The translations under genes were made by a program, and so were the position numbers. A DNA stretch of 64,000 nucleotides from Citreicoccus inhibens (GTDB lineage: Bacteria; Myxococcota; Myxococcia; Myxococcales; Myxococcaceae): contig NZ_JAHNZT010000019.1 of assembly GCF_019039035.1 (NCBI RefSeq), positions 90,085-154,084 of the forward strand. Reading direction: 5' to 3'. Numbering within the stretch: the stretch's first letter is position 1; every line of letters starts with the position of its first letter. The notes below the pieces were generated by a model. That model was not told the DNA's origin. It searched no databases and was given only the letters and a program-made list of their open reading frames with translations. Of the stretch, positions 10,293 to 19,760 are shown piece by piece.

Positions 10293-11762
10293 TCAGGTGG
10301 AGGCGGGAGCCACCTTCCACACCGTGCCACCTGGCGTGTCCATGATTTCCACTCCCTGCTCCTTGAGGAGCCCTCGGACCCGGTCGGACTCCGCGAAGTT
10401 CTTCGCCGCGCGCGCCGCCGCCCGCTCTCCGAGCAGCCGCTCCACCTGTGCCACGTCGATGCCCCGCTCGCGCACCGCGCGATCCCGCCGGCGCAACAAC
10501 CACTCCGCGGGAGAGTCCTCGAACAGCCCGAGCACGGACGACACGCGGCGCACTTCCTCGCGCAGCGCCTGCAGCGTGCGACCGACCATCGCCTTGTCCT
10601 TCACGGGCGGCTTGTCGGTCAGCTCGTTCATCAGCGCGAACAACCCGGACAAGGCCGCCAGGGCGCCCGCGCTGTTGAAGTCGTCGTCCATCGCGGTCTC
10701 GAACTCGGCGCGGAAGCGACCAGGCTCACCGTGCAGCGGGCCGGCGGCGAAGTCCTTCCCGGCCACGCGCTCGTCCACCTTGCGCAGCGTCTCGTAGAAG
10801 TACTCGAGCCGCGCCTCGGCGTCCGCGAGGGCCTTGTCCGCGAAGTTGAGCGGGTGCCGGTAGTGCGTGGAGAGGAAGAAGAAGCGCAGGGCCTCGGGGT
10901 CCACTCGCGTCAGCGCGTCGCGCAGGCGCACCACGTTGCCCAGCGACTTGGACATCTTCGCGCCTTCCAGGTCCAGGAAGCCGCAATGCATCCAGTACTT
11001 CGCCATCCGCTGATCCGTCGCGGACTCGCTCTGGGCGATCTCGTTCTCGTGGTGGGGGAAGATGAGATCCAGGCCGCCGCCGTGGATGTCGAACGAGGCG
11101 CCCAGGTACTTCTCGCTCATCGCGGAGCACTCGATGTGCCACCCCGGCCGTCCCTTGCCCCAGGGGCTGTCCCAGGACGGCTCGCCCGGCTTGGCCGCCT
11201 TCCACAGCGCGAAGTCGAGCGGCTCGCGCTTCTGGTCGCCCGGCTGCACGCGCTCGCCCACGCACAGCTCCTCGAGGTTGCGCTTGGACAGCTTGGCGTA
11301 GTCCGCATCACGGCTGACGGAGAAGTAGACATCGCCCTGGGACTCGTAGGCGTAGCCCTTGTCCACGAGCTTTTGGATGATGGCGACGATCTCCGGGATG
11401 GTCTGGCTCACGCGGGGCGAGACATCCGGCTCCAGCAGGTGGAGCGCCTGGGCGTCCTCGCGGAACGCCTCGACGAAGCGGGCCGCCAGGGCCACCGGGG
11501 CCTCGCCCGTCTCGTGCGCGGCCTTGATGATCTTGTCGTCCACGTCCGTGTAGTTGCGGACGTAGGTCACCTCGTAGCCGCGGTAGCGCAGGTAGCGGAC
11601 CACCACGTCGAAAGAGGTGAACGTGCGCGCATTCCCGATATGGACGTAGCTATAGACCGTGGGCCCACAGACGTAGATCCCCACCTTGCCCGGGACGAGG
11701 GTCTCGAGCAGCTCCTTCTGCATGGACATCGTGTTGAAGAGCCGGATGGGGGGCGGGGACAC
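10293..11762 (-). CDS. cysS: Cysteinyl-tRNA synthetase
   Basis: A 489-residue class I aminoacyl-tRNA synthetase that charges tRNA-Cys. The first zinc-ligand Cys32 is in [10 protein letters not shown], followed by the class I signature HIGN (41-44, the normal HIGH variant of CysRS). The further zinc motifs GWHIECSAM and FPHHENE and the KMSKS loop (AKMSKSLGN) are present. The length is typical. I use the GTG at 11762, which has a GAGGAG ribosome-binding site at 11773-11778; an ATG at codon 12 would cut into the conserved N-terminus. It is divergent from the FHA gene at 11958. Confidence 0.97.
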   Translation of the reverse strand: MSPPPIRLFNTMSMQKELLETLVPGKVGIYVCGPTVYSYVHIGNARTFTSFDVVVRYLRYRGYEVTYVRNYTDVDDKIIKAAHETGEAPVALAARFVEAFREDAQALHLLEPDVSPRVSQTIPEIVAIIQKLVDKGYAYESQGDVYFSVSRDADYAKLSKRNLEELCVGERVQPGDQKREPLDFALWKAAKPGEPSWDSPWGKGRPGWHIECSAMSEKYLGASFDIHGGGLDLIFPHHENEIAQSESATDQRMAKYWMHCGFLDLEGAKMSKSLGNVVRLRDALTRVDPEALRFFFLSTHYRHPLNFADKALADAEARLEYFYETLRKVDERVAGKDFAAGPLHGEPGRFRAEFETAMDDDFNSAGALAALSGLFALMNELTDKPPVKDKAMVGRTLQALREEVRRVSSVLGLFEDSPAEWLLRRRDRAVRERGIDVAQVERLLGERAAARAAKNFAESDRVRGLLKEQGVEIMDTPGGTVWKVAPAST

Positions 11763-11957
11763 GATGGCGGGTCTCCTCGGGTGTTGGTGGGTGTGGCCGG
11801 CACTCTAGGATCCCGGGTCCCACACAGGCCAGCAATACACAGCGGCCCGGAGGTATCAGCCGGCGTTGCCCGGTAGAATCCGGCCGCTCCGGGCGCAACC
11901 TCGGGCAACCAGGCAGGAGACTCCCGTCCCCCGCCCGACTCAGGGAGAATGGTCCGC

Positions 11958-13469
11958 ATGGCTCCACCGAACCCCAAGCGCCCGCCGCGACCGCCCCGCC
12001 CGCCGGGAAAGCAAGCGGCCCCGGACGACTCGGTGGACCTCCCCTTCGACGATGACGAGGTCGCCCCGCTCCAGGCGGATGACCCGCGCCCCCAGCGGGT
12101 GCCCCAGTTCCCGGCGGGGCCGCGCAAGGGGCGGCGGCGCAAAGGGGGCGACCGGACGGGCTCGGACCGGGAGCTGTCCCCGCGGCTCGACTGGCACAAG
12201 GAGTACTCGGACCCCGGTCATCCCCCGGCGTTCCTCTACGTGGAGAAGGGCCCTGGCGCCGGACAGCTCGTGCCGGTGCAGCAGGGAGCCATGACGCTGG
12301 GGCGCTCGTCGTCGTCGGACCTGCGGCTGCAACACGCCTCCATCAGCCGCCGCCATGCCCAGCTCACCCGCAAGGGCAACCACTGCGTCCTGAGGGACCT
12401 GGGCAGCCAGAACGGCACCTTCGTCAATCGGGTGCGCATCACCGGCGAGGTCGAGCTGAACTCCGGCGACGAGCTCAGCCTGGGGAACGCCGTGCTTCGG
12501 TTGCGGGGTCCTGGTGGGACGCCCGCCGCGGGGCTGCCCGCAGTGCACCCACCCGAGCCCCCTCCTCCAGAGCCCCCTCGCCGGCGACGCGCCAGCTCCT
12601 TGGCCGTGGCGTTGCTGGCCGCCGCGGGAGGATCCGCCGTGGCGGCCCTCCTCACGTTCGCGGCGGTTCGCGCCACGGAGACCCAACCCTCGGTGATTCC
12701 CGCGGCGCCTCCGAGCGAGGCCACAGCGCCTCCACCCGAGCCGCCTCGGCCCGGCATCCACCTGACGGCGACGGAAGTGGACCCCTCCTCGGACGACACG
12801 CCCGAGGAAGCGCCCACCGAGACACGCAGCGCCGCCCAGGTGGCGCGGGCGGGAGGCCGGGGTTCGGCCGCGGCGCAGCGGGAGGCCCAGGAGTCTCGTG
12901 CCGGAGGTCGAGGCCCGGGTTCATCCGCCGCGCCTCGCGAGCCGCAGGAGCCCCGCGTGCGCACGCGCGCGGCCACCGCGGCCGCGGAGCGTGGAGGGGC
13001 GCAGCAGGTGGTGGAGGTCACGCCGGCGCGGGGAGGCGCCTCGGCGCTGGAGGCGGATGTTCGCGCCCGCTACGAATCCGGCAACGTCGCGGCTGCGCGA
13101 GAGCGAGCCCAAAGCGCGAAGCTGACGGCGCTGGCCGCACTGCTGACCCGCTACGAGGCCGCGGAAGCCGACGCGCGCAAGGCCTTGGCGAAGCGGGACC
13201 TGCCCCACGCCATCGCGTCGTTGACCACGGCCTTGTCGCTGGATTTCGAGCTGTCGCATGGTTGGAGCAAGCAAGGTCCGGTGCTGCGCAAGCAACTGGC
13301 CGGACTGCACACCCTGGTGGGTCGGGAGGCCGCCCAGGGGGGTCGGCAAGACGAGGCGCGCGAGCACTACGAGCGAGCCCTCCAATACGACTCGGAGGAT
13401 CGCGAGGCACGCGACGGACTGACCCGACTCAGCGGCGCCGAATCCCGCGCGCCAGCAGCACCGCGTTGA
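11958..13469 (+). CDS. FHA domain protein with single TM segment and C-terminal TPR-like repeats
   Basis: A 503-residue protein. Residues 1-75 are Pro/Arg-rich and disordered. An FHA domain spans about 98-184, with the phosphothreonine-binding pattern LGRSSSSDLRL, SISRRHAQL and LGSQNGTFVN. A Pro-rich linker leads to one membrane helix (about 213-238), then an acidic low-complexity stretch and a helical, TPR-like C-terminus (about 370-500). It probably reads Ser/Thr kinase signals at the membrane, a common theme in myxobacteria. The ATG at 11958 is preferred over the in-frame ATG at 11949 because the AGGGAG at 11942-11947 overlaps too closely with the first. Its 3' end overlaps the convergent gene by 41 bp. 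Confidence 0.82.
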   Translation: MAPPNPKRPPRPPRPPGKQAAPDDSVDLPFDDDEVAPLQADDPRPQRVPQFPAGPRKGRRRKGGDRTGSDRELSPRLDWHKEYSDPGHPPAFLYVEKGPGAGQLVPVQQGAMTLGRSSSSDLRLQHASISRRHAQLTRKGNHCVLRDLGSQNGTFVNRVRITGEVELNSGDELSLGNAVLRLRGPGGTPAAGLPAVHPPEPPPPEPPRRRRASSLAVALLAAAGGSAVAALLTFAAVRATETQPSVIPAAPPSEATAPPPEPPRPGIHLTATEVDPSSDDTPEEAPTETRSAAQVARAGGRGSAAAQREAQESRAGGRGPGSSAAPREPQEPRVRTRAATAAAERGGAQQVVEVTPARGGASALEADVRARYESGNVAAARERAQSAKLTALAALLTRYEAAEADARKALAKRDLPHAIASLTTALSLDFELSHGWSKQGPVLRKQLAGLHTLVGREAAQGGRQDEAREHYERALQYDSEDREARDGLTRLSGAESRAPAAPR

Positions 13470-14094
13470 CGCAGACAAAGGCGCTGAGCATCAACGCGAC
13501 GAGCAGCCGCCCCCGGTCCGCCCCAGGGCGTTCCCCCTCCACGAGCAACCAGAGCCGCCCCTCTCGCGGCTGAACCTCGCCTTGCGCGCGCAGGAGCGCG
13601 AAGGCCTCCCGGTAACGCGGGGCCTCCTCCTCGGAGAGCAGGCGACCTCGCATGGCGAAGGGCGTGGGGTCAGGGCGCGACGGCGGCCGTCCTTCATCCC
13701 AGCGCTCTCCCGGCAATGGCGCGCGGCGCACGACGAAGGGCGAGTCCCGCAGCCCCACCAGCACAGAGAAGCTGTCGCCCTGGCGCTCATAGGCCCCGCG
13801 CGAGGTGGGGATGCCATGCACCTGGGCGTAGCGGTTGGTGACGAGCCGCTCGTAGCGATAGTCCCCTTCCGCGCCCAGCGTCAGCGGCGTGGCGGACGAG
13901 GCGAAGTACGCGAGGTCCTGCCACTGCACCGCCAGCAGCGCAAGGCCCAGCACCATGCCCATCAGCGCCACCGAGGGACGTACGCCCACGCGTCCCCGGG
14001 TGGAGAGGCGCGCCTCCAGTTCCTCGATGCGGCGCGCGCGCTCGTCCCGTACGAGGGCCAGCTCGGATTCAGGGTCGAAGGAGGGCTCGGTCAT
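13429..14094 (-). CDS. Hypothetical membrane protein with two TM segments
   Basis: A 221-residue protein (ATG at 14094, MTEPSFDPESELALVRDE). A charged N-terminal helix (RARRIEELEARL) precedes a membrane segment at about residues 42-60. A soluble extracytoplasmic domain of about 120 residues follows, then a second membrane helix near the C-terminus (VALMLSAFVCVNAVLLA) and a basic RGIRRR tail. I recognise no family. It lies downstream of cdnL on the same strand, but a strong terminator at 14110-14140 separates them. Its last 41 bp overlap the convergent FHA gene. Confidence 0.65.
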   Translation of the reverse strand: MTEPSFDPESELALVRDERARRIEELEARLSTRGRVGVRPSVALMGMVLGLALLAVQWQDLAYFASSATPLTLGAEGDYRYERLVTNRYAQVHGIPTSRGAYERQGDSFSVLVGLRDSPFVVRRAPLPGERWDEGRPPSRPDPTPFAMRGRLLSEEEAPRYREAFALLRAQGEVQPREGRLWLLVEGERPGADRGRLLVALMLSAFVCVNAVLLARGIRRR

Positions 14095-14109
14095 GGGCCG
14101 AAAACACGA

Positions 14110-14140
14110 CGCCCCGGATTCCAACAGGGAACCCGGGGCG
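14110..14140 (-). terminator. Intrinsic terminator of cdnL
   Basis: The arms CGCCCCGGATTCC (14110-14122) and GGAACCCGGGGCG (14128-14140) pair over 13 positions with one mismatch around a 5-nt loop. In the direction of cdnL the stem is followed by TCGTGTTTT. It lies about 40 bases beyond the cdnL stop. Confidence 0.75.
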
Positions 14141-14180
14141 GAGGTGATACCGGAGGCAGCTGGCCGCCCGCGGTGAAAGG

Positions 14181-14675
14181 TCAGGCGAGGTTGAAGATCT
14201 TCTTCAGGTCGGACTCGATCTCTTCCTCGGAGCAGTCCTTGGCCAGCGACAGCTCCTTGATGAGCAGCGAGCGAGCGGTATCGAGCATCTTGCGCTCACC
14301 GAAAGACAGGTCCTTGTCGCCCTTGAGCAGGTAGAGGTCGCGCAGCACCTCGGCGATCTCGAACACGGAGCCGGTCTTGATCTTCTCCATGTACTCGCGG
14401 TACCGACGGTTCCACGTCGTCGAGTCCACGGAGATGTCCTTCTCCTTCAGGATGGAGTAGACCTGCTTGACGTCCTCCTCGCTGATGATCTCCCGCAGGC
14501 CGACGGAGCCGACCTTGTTGATCGGGATCATGATCCGCATCCCGTTCTCCAGGATGCGCAGCACGTAGAACGACTGGCGCTGTCCGGCCACTTCGGTGTG
14601 CTCGATGCCCATCACCTCACCGACGCCCTGGCCCGGATAAACCGCCTTGTCACCAGTCTTGAAGCTGGTCTGCAC
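14181..14675 (-). CDS. cdnL: CdnL/CarD-type RNA polymerase-binding transcription regulator
   Basis: A 164-residue essential-type regulator. The N-terminal Tudor-like RNA-polymerase-interaction domain begins QTSFKTGDKAVYPGQGVGEV and ends around residue 65. A helical C-terminal DNA-binding domain follows (TTWNRRYREYMEKIKTG ... DKDLSFGERKML). In M. xanthus CdnL binds the RNA polymerase beta subunit and stabilises open complexes at rRNA and other promoters. The start is the GTG at 14675: it has GGAGG 6-10 bases upstream and gives exactly the family length, whereas the longer open frame upstream is not CdnL-like. It lacks the HMGA-like C-terminal part of true CarD. It has its own terminator downstream. 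Confidence 0.96.
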   Translation of the reverse strand: MQTSFKTGDKAVYPGQGVGEVMGIEHTEVAGQRQSFYVLRILENGMRIMIPINKVGSVGLREIISEEDVKQVYSILKEKDISVDSTTWNRRYREYMEKIKTGSVFEIAEVLRDLYLLKGDKDLSFGERKMLDTARSLLIKELSLAKDCSEEEIESDLKKIFNLA

Positions 14676-14701
14676 TAACTGCCTCCTTGAAAGACTCAAC
14701 C

Positions 14702-14719
14702 CCCGGCCTTCAAGCCGGG
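14702..14719 (-). other. Hairpin in the cdnL leader
   Basis: CCCGGC (14702-14707) and GCCGGG (14714-14719) form a perfect 6-bp stem with a 6-nt loop about 15 bases upstream of the cdnL ribosome-binding site. Further out, GTCGCTC/GAGCGAC (14810-14828) forms a second 7-bp stem in the same divergent region with comEC. The roles are unknown. Confidence 0.4.
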
Positions 14720-14855
14720 CACTACTACCACAAACCACATCGACGGGCAACGAGATCGCCTTGACCACCCAAGGTGGGCCCGACTACGGTGTCCGCTTTT
14801 GTACGCGCTGTCGCTCGGTGTGAGCGACGCGTAGGGTGGCGGGCGGGGGTCGGGC

Positions 14856-17312
14856 GTGGAGCGTTTTGCGTGGCGCGACCTGGGGTCGCGGCCTCTCTTC
14901 TTCCCTGCGCTGAGCCTCGTGCTCGGGGCGCTCTGGCCCTCTCGAACAGGCGCCGCGGCCGGGGCATTTCTCCTCGGTGGCGCGCTGCTCGTCGTCCTGG
15001 GCGGCACGCTTGCTCGGCTGCCCGGGGCACACCTCGCCGTGTTGTTGGGATTGGGACTCACGGGCTCGGGCCTGGCGGGGCTGGAGGCACGCGTCGACAT
15101 CCCCCCGTCCCTGGCCCGCGGCGGGGCCGCGCGACTCGAAGGCGAGGTGGACCGAGTCGATGCCTTCGATGGCGCCACCCGCGTGGGGCTCGTGGTCGCG
15201 CGGGCAGGTCCGCTGGACGGGCCGATGCAGCCCGCGCGCTTCCGGGCGAGCCTGACGGCGCGAGGCGCCCGCGCGCTCCTGCCCGGGCAACGCATCCAGG
15301 CGGAGACCAGGCTGGCCCCGGATGCGCCCCCCGCGAACCCAGGCGAGCGCGACCTCTCGTCACCGCGGCGCAGGCGGGGCGTGGCCTTCACCGGGAGCCT
15401 CGCGGCCGACCGCCTGCTGGTCCTCTCTCCCGCCCCTGCGTGGCGGAGCTGGGTGGAGGATGCGCGAGGTCGGCTGGCGGAGGCGGTCCATGCCGTGGCC
15501 CCGAGCCGCGACTCGGCCGCGCTCTTCCTCACGCTCGCGGCGGGGCAGCGCGCCGCGCTGGATGACACGTGGGAGGAGGCCTTCTCGCGCGCGGGGCTCG
15601 CGCATGTGCTCAGCGTGTCGGGGCTGCATGTCGCGGCGCTCGCGCTGATGACGCTGGCGCTCCTGAGGTGGCTGCTCGTCCGCGTGGGTGCGCGCTGGCG
15701 GAGGCTCGATGCGCGGCGCGTGGCGGCCCCCGTGTCCGTGCCCTTCGTCTGGGCCTATGTGTTCTTCACGGGCAATCAGCCACCCGCGGTGCGCTCGGCG
15801 GTGATGGCCACGGTGGTGCTGTTGGGACTGGCGCTGTGGCGGCGCGCGGATGGCCTCAACAGCCTCGCCTCGGCGGCACTGGTGCTGGTGGTGGGGCTGC
15901 CCTCTAGCGTGGTGGACCTGTCGCTGCGGCTGTCGTTCCTGGCCGTCCTGGGGCTCATCCTCCTGTCGCCCGCGCTCCGCGCCGCCATTCCCCTGGCGCC
16001 TCCGGATCCGCAAGAGACGAACCGCATGAAGCGGTGGCTGGGCAAGGCTCGCGAGGCCGTGCTTCAAACACTCTGCGCGAGCGCGGCGGCCACGTTGTCC
16101 GGACTGCCCATCGTGGCCGAGGCCTTCGGGCGCGTGAGCGTCGCGGGTCTGGCCTCGAACATCGTCGCCCTGCCCCTGTGCGGATTGCTGACGGGGCTCG
16201 CGGCCGGTGGCGCGGCCCTGTTCGTGCTGTCCCCGCTGCTCGCGACGCCAGTGTTGTGGGCCGGCGCGTGGGCGTCACAGCTCCTGCTCGGAGTGACCCG
16301 CATCTTCTCCGCCCTGCCCTTCGCGGCGGTGGAGGTGCCGGGGCTCGGCGTGGGCATGGGACTGGCCTATGCGGCCGGCCTGGGGCTCTGGGCCCTGGGC
16401 TCGGGACGGTGGCGGTGGGGGGGCGCGCTCGTGCCCGCGGCCGTGGTGTTGACGGTGCTGCTGCCCTCGCTGCGCCCCACCCCAGCGCTGCGCCTGACCT
16501 TCCTCGCCGTGGGACAGGGAGACGCGGTGGTCCTCAGCTCACGGGGGCATCACGCGCTGCTGGATGCGGGCGGCGTGCCCCAGGGCGCGGACCCCGGCGA
16601 GCGCATCGTCGTGCCCTTCCTGCGCCACGCGGGCATCTCTCACCTGGAGCTGGCGGTGCTGTCGCATCCCCACCCGGACCATGCGCTCGGGCTCGTGTCG
16701 ACGCTGGCGAAGGTTCCCACCGAGCGCCTGTGGCTCGCCGCTGGCACCGCGGAGGGCGCGCTGTCTCGGGCGGTGGTGGACTCGGCGCGAGGTGCCGTGG
16801 TGGAGCAGGTGGAGCTGGGCCATCCGTCCGTGAAGCTGGGTGAAGCCACGCTGGAGGTTCTCGGCCCGCCTCGGGACCGCGAGCTGATGGAGGGCGTGAA
16901 CGACCAGAGCATCGTGCTGCGCGTGCGGCATGGCGACGTCACGGTGCTGCTGCCGGGCGACGTGGAGGCGGAGGGCGAAGCGGCACTCCTGGAGCACCTT
17001 GGCGGGCCCGTCACGGTGATGAAGGCACCGCATCACGGCTCGCGCACTTCGTCCTCCGAGGAACTGCTCACTCGGGCCCGACCTCGCCACGTGGTGTTCT
17101 GCGTGGGCCGCCGCAATCGCTTCGGCTTCCCGCACGAGGAGGTCCTGACGCGCTACGCGGCGATGGGAACCACCTGCTGGCGAACCGATGTGGACGGGGC
17201 CATCACCCTGGAGAGCGACGGCCAGGACGTCCGCATGGTCCCCTTCCTCACGGGGGAGACAGCGCCGGCGGCGACGAGGGTTGCCGAGCGCACGGGGGAT
17301 TCCCATCCTTGA
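14856..17312 (+). CDS. comEC: ComEC/Rec2 family DNA internalization protein
   Basis: An 818-residue polytopic membrane protein that would move single-stranded DNA across the inner membrane during natural transformation. The N-terminal hydrophobic DUF4131 region (about 20-150) precedes the ComEC channel domain (about 210-510), which contains GLAHVLSVSGLHVAAL and multiple membrane helices. The C-terminal metallo-beta-lactamase-like domain (about 540-800) has GQGDAVVL, HPHPDH at 604-609 and the typical APHHGSRTSS. The start is the GTG at 14856, about 7 bases after GGGGGT. No other competence gene is in the window. A small gene follows only 4 bp downstream. Confidence 0.93.
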   Translation: MERFAWRDLGSRPLFFPALSLVLGALWPSRTGAAAGAFLLGGALLVVLGGTLARLPGAHLAVLLGLGLTGSGLAGLEARVDIPPSLARGGAARLEGEVDRVDAFDGATRVGLVVARAGPLDGPMQPARFRASLTARGARALLPGQRIQAETRLAPDAPPANPGERDLSSPRRRRGVAFTGSLAADRLLVLSPAPAWRSWVEDARGRLAEAVHAVAPSRDSAALFLTLAAGQRAALDDTWEEAFSRAGLAHVLSVSGLHVAALALMTLALLRWLLVRVGARWRRLDARRVAAPVSVPFVWAYVFFTGNQPPAVRSAVMATVVLLGLALWRRADGLNSLASAALVLVVGLPSSVVDLSLRLSFLAVLGLILLSPALRAAIPLAPPDPQETNRMKRWLGKAREAVLQTLCASAAATLSGLPIVAEAFGRVSVAGLASNIVALPLCGLLTGLAAGGAALFVLSPLLATPVLWAGAWASQLLLGVTRIFSALPFAAVEVPGLGVGMGLAYAAGLGLWALGSGRWRWGGALVPAAVVLTVLLPSLRPTPALRLTFLAVGQGDAVVLSSRGHHALLDAGGVPQGADPGERIVVPFLRHAGISHLELAVLSHPHPDHALGLVSTLAKVPTERLWLAAGTAEGALSRAVVDSARGAVVEQVELGHPSVKLGEATLEVLGPPRDRELMEGVNDQSIVLRVRHGDVTVLLPGDVEAEGEAALLEHLGGPVTVMKAPHHGSRTSSSEELLTRARPRHVVFCVGRRNRFGFPHEEVLTRYAAMGTTCWRTDVDGAITLESDGQDVRMVPFLTGETAPAATRVAERTGDSHP

Positions 17313-17316
17313 GCGG

Positions 17317-17571
17317 ATGACGCTCGAGGACATCGACCTCCGGCAGCTCACCGCCGACCTGAAGGCCCTGCTGCCGCCTGGCGAGCCGATCGGCTACCTG
17401 CGCGGCAAGTCGTTCATGCGCAACCTGCTCGTGGAGGCCAAGGGCTTCTCCGCGCTGGAGGCAGAGGAGTTGGTGGACACGCTGGAGCTGCGCGGCTTCC
17501 TGCGCTTCCTCGGCGACCCCTCCGAGCGCTCCGTGGCGGACGCGCCTTGGGAACTCTCGCCGCACGCGTGA
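17317..17571 (+). CDS. Small conserved-looking hypothetical protein after comEC
   Basis: An 84-residue acidic protein starting MTLEDIDLRQLTADLKALL, four bases after the comEC stop, so translation is likely coupled. Its composition (LVDTLELRGFLRFLGD) suggests a small helical or winged-helix-like fold. There is no signal peptide, membrane segment or metal-binding motif. The function is unknown. It ends 7 bp from the convergent CBM9-like gene. Confidence 0.6.
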   Translation: MTLEDIDLRQLTADLKALLPPGEPIGYLRGKSFMRNLLVEAKGFSALEAEELVDTLELRGFLRFLGDPSERSVADAPWELSPHA

Positions 17572-17578
17572 GACACGC

Positions 17579-18781
17579 TCACTGGAAGGTCAGCCACGCG
17601 AAGCGCGGCAGGGCGTGGAAGTCCCCCACGAAGAGCGGTGAGAAGGCCTGCCCTTCGACCTGTCGGCGGTCGCGATGCTCCAGACGGTAGAGGTTGAAGC
17701 GCCAGCGGTCTCCCTTCTGGGGGGGCAGGTGCGGCACCTCGGCGAGCCGGTTGAACGGGATGGCCATCTCCACCGACCACCCCTCGTCGCGGTCCGAGGG
17801 GTCATCCAACGTTCCCCGCACCTTCACCGCCGTCTTCATGCCCGAGTCCCACGACAGGTCCATGCCCTGGCGTCGCGCGGGGAAGTACGCATCGAAGATG
17901 ACGTTGTGGGGCGACACCTCCAGCTCGTTGTACGTGCGCCCGTCCGCGTTGGCGTCGAGGAAGATCTCCACGACCTCCTGCTCGTAGATGGAGGCGTCGC
18001 GCTCTCGCAGCGTGCCCCAGACATCGGGGTCCTCCACGTCGAAGGCGACGTACAGGTTCGCGTCGTCGTACGCGAGCCGCGCCACGGTACGGAGGGAGGC
18101 CGGCCGCCCATCGAAGCTGCCCACCAGCGTCACCGCCGGCGCGTCCTTCCAGACCGCGTCGTCCAGCACCCCGTCGATGACCGGGGCCTTCTTCACGCGA
18201 GACACCTTGTACTCGGGCAGCTCCGGCGGAGCACCACCGAGCGTGGGCCCGAGCATCCGGTTCGCGCCGTCCTGCGCGCGCGCATCGTCCACCGGCAGTC
18301 GATCATCGCCTCGCCAGAAGCCGAGCATCACCCGCGCGGGGCTCGCTGGCATGGGAACCACGTGCGTGTCCTCGATGACCTTGCCCACGGGCCACGTCGC
18401 GAGCGGCGCGGCGCCGTCTTGAATCTCATGGTCGGCGTTGCCCACCATCTGGCCGCTGGCCACGTCGACCACGTGCACGAAGAAGCCGAAGCCCTCGGGC
18501 GGGGGCCGCCGTGCCATGAAGTAATGCGTCAGCGTGACGGGCTGCCCTGGTGCCGCGCGCTCAGGCGTCACGCGCGAGCCCAGGTATGCGACCGCGCCGC
18601 CCGCGAAGGTCGTGTCCGCGCGGTAGGTGAGGTCCGAGGGCACAGCCTCGCGCGTGCGGACCTGGGCGGCCGCCGGCAGACGCGGCGTGCGATGGGCCGG
18701 GCCCGCCTGCTCGTCCCGACAGGACGTGACGAGGCACAGCAACGGCAGAAGCGTGAACCAGGACGTGGAATGGAGGCGCAT
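17579..18781 (-). CDS. Lipoprotein with C-terminal CBM9-like (carbohydrate family 9) domain
   Basis: A 400-residue lipoprotein: the ATG at 18781 gives a signal ending CLVTSC. Residues about 50-190 form a beta-rich N-terminal domain. Residues about 195-400 match the carbohydrate family 9-like beta-sandwich, with the hallmark start PVIDGVLDDAVWKDAP, then YDDANLYVAFDVEDPDVWG, EIFLDANADG and SVEMAIPF. Such domains bind sugars or occur beside outer-membrane proteins of unknown ligand. The in-frame extension upstream of codon 1 is not credible because it would bury the signal. It is divergent from the DUF2071 gene. Confidence 0.85.
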   Translation of the reverse strand: MRLHSTSWFTLLPLLCLVTSCRDEQAGPAHRTPRLPAAAQVRTREAVPSDLTYRADTTFAGGAVAYLGSRVTPERAAPGQPVTLTHYFMARRPPPEGFGFFVHVVDVASGQMVGNADHEIQDGAAPLATWPVGKVIEDTHVVPMPASPARVMLGFWRGDDRLPVDDARAQDGANRMLGPTLGGAPPELPEYKVSRVKKAPVIDGVLDDAVWKDAPAVTLVGSFDGRPASLRTVARLAYDDANLYVAFDVEDPDVWGTLRERDASIYEQEVVEIFLDANADGRTYNELEVSPHNVIFDAYFPARRQGMDLSWDSGMKTAVKVRGTLDDPSDRDEGWSVEMAIPFNRLAEVPHLPPQKGDRWRFNLYRLEHRDRRQVEGQAFSPLFVGDFHALPRFAWLTFQ

Positions 18782-18917
18782 CGAGGCCGGGCATCCTAGC
18801 CAGCTTCGCGCCCCAAGGCGCACCGGCGATGCGGGCTTCGTGCCTCCCACGCCACGGAGCCGCTCGGGCGGCAGGCGAGGTTGGACGAGGGGCAGCAGGT
18901 TCGCTACGACGCGCCCC

Positions 18918-19649
18918 ATGCGCCCCTTCCTCACGGCGACCTGGCGTTCCCTGCTGATGCTCAACTACGAGGTCGCGCCGGAGGTCCTCCGCCCCCTCGT
19001 CCCCGTGGGCACCGAGTTGGAGACGTGGAAGGGACAGGCGCTTGCCAGCATGGTGGGCTTCCGCTTCCTCGACACCCGCGTGCGCGGCGTCGCCGTGCCA
19101 ATGCATCGCGACTTCGACGAGGTCAACCTGCGCTTCTACGTGCGGCGCAAAGGCCCCGAGGGCTGGCGCCGGGGCGTCGTGTTCGTGCGGGAGCTGGTGC
19201 CTCGCTGGGCCATCGCCACCGTGGCGCGCGTGCTCTACAACGAGCCGTATCTCTCGGTTCCCATGCGGCACACCGTGGAGATGGAAGCCGCCGAGAGCGG
19301 TGCGCCCGGACGGGTCGCGTACGGCTGGCGGTACGCGGGGCGATGGCACCAGCTCTCCGCGAGCACCGAGGGCGCGCCCGTCTCCAGCGCACCTGACTCC
19401 GAAGAGGAGTTCATCACCGAGCACTACTGGGGCTACACCGCCCAGCGCGACGGAGGCTGCGCGGAGTACGCGGTCGAGCATCCTCGATGGAAGGTGTGGC
19501 GCGCGACGGACTCCACCTTCGACTGCGACGTGCGAGCCCTGTACGGCGAGGCCTTCGTGGAGAGTCTTGGCGGGAAGCCCCGCTCGGCGTTCGTCGCGGA
19601 TGGATCCGCGGTCGCGGTGTATCCCGGCACGCGCCTCCCACGGAGCTGA
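18918..19649 (+). CDS. DUF2071 (YqjF-like) protein
   Basis: A 243-residue soluble protein starting MRPFLTATWRSLLMLNYEV. The pattern of 'tW..l.mlNY.V.pevL.plvP.G' followed by GFRFLDTRVRGVAVP, FDEVNLRFYV and the EHYWGYT motif is that of DUF2071/YqjF proteins, which adopt an acetoacetate-decarboxylase-like fold. No enzymatic activity is established for the family. I chose the ATG at 18918; the open frame upstream crosses the divergent lipoprotein gene's start and is not family-like. Confidence 0.85.
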   Translation: MRPFLTATWRSLLMLNYEVAPEVLRPLVPVGTELETWKGQALASMVGFRFLDTRVRGVAVPMHRDFDEVNLRFYVRRKGPEGWRRGVVFVRELVPRWAIATVARVLYNEPYLSVPMRHTVEMEAAESGAPGRVAYGWRYAGRWHQLSASTEGAPVSSAPDSEEEFITEHYWGYTAQRDGGCAEYAVEHPRWKVWRATDSTFDCDVRALYGEAFVESLGGKPRSAFVADGSAVAVYPGTRLPRS

Positions 19650-19760
19650 CACGCCGTCTCGGGCCTCGGACGGGGGCAGACGTCACGGACCGCCCGCGCG
19701 CGCCAACCCCGCGAAAGCGCGTGATGGGAGCGGGGCCTCGGCCTTGCTTCGTCGGCGCCC

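Noticed and set aside
11949..11957. An ATG nine bases upstream of the chosen start of the FHA gene.
   Set aside because: The AGGGAG ribosome-binding site would overlap this ATG; the ATG at 11958 has proper spacing.
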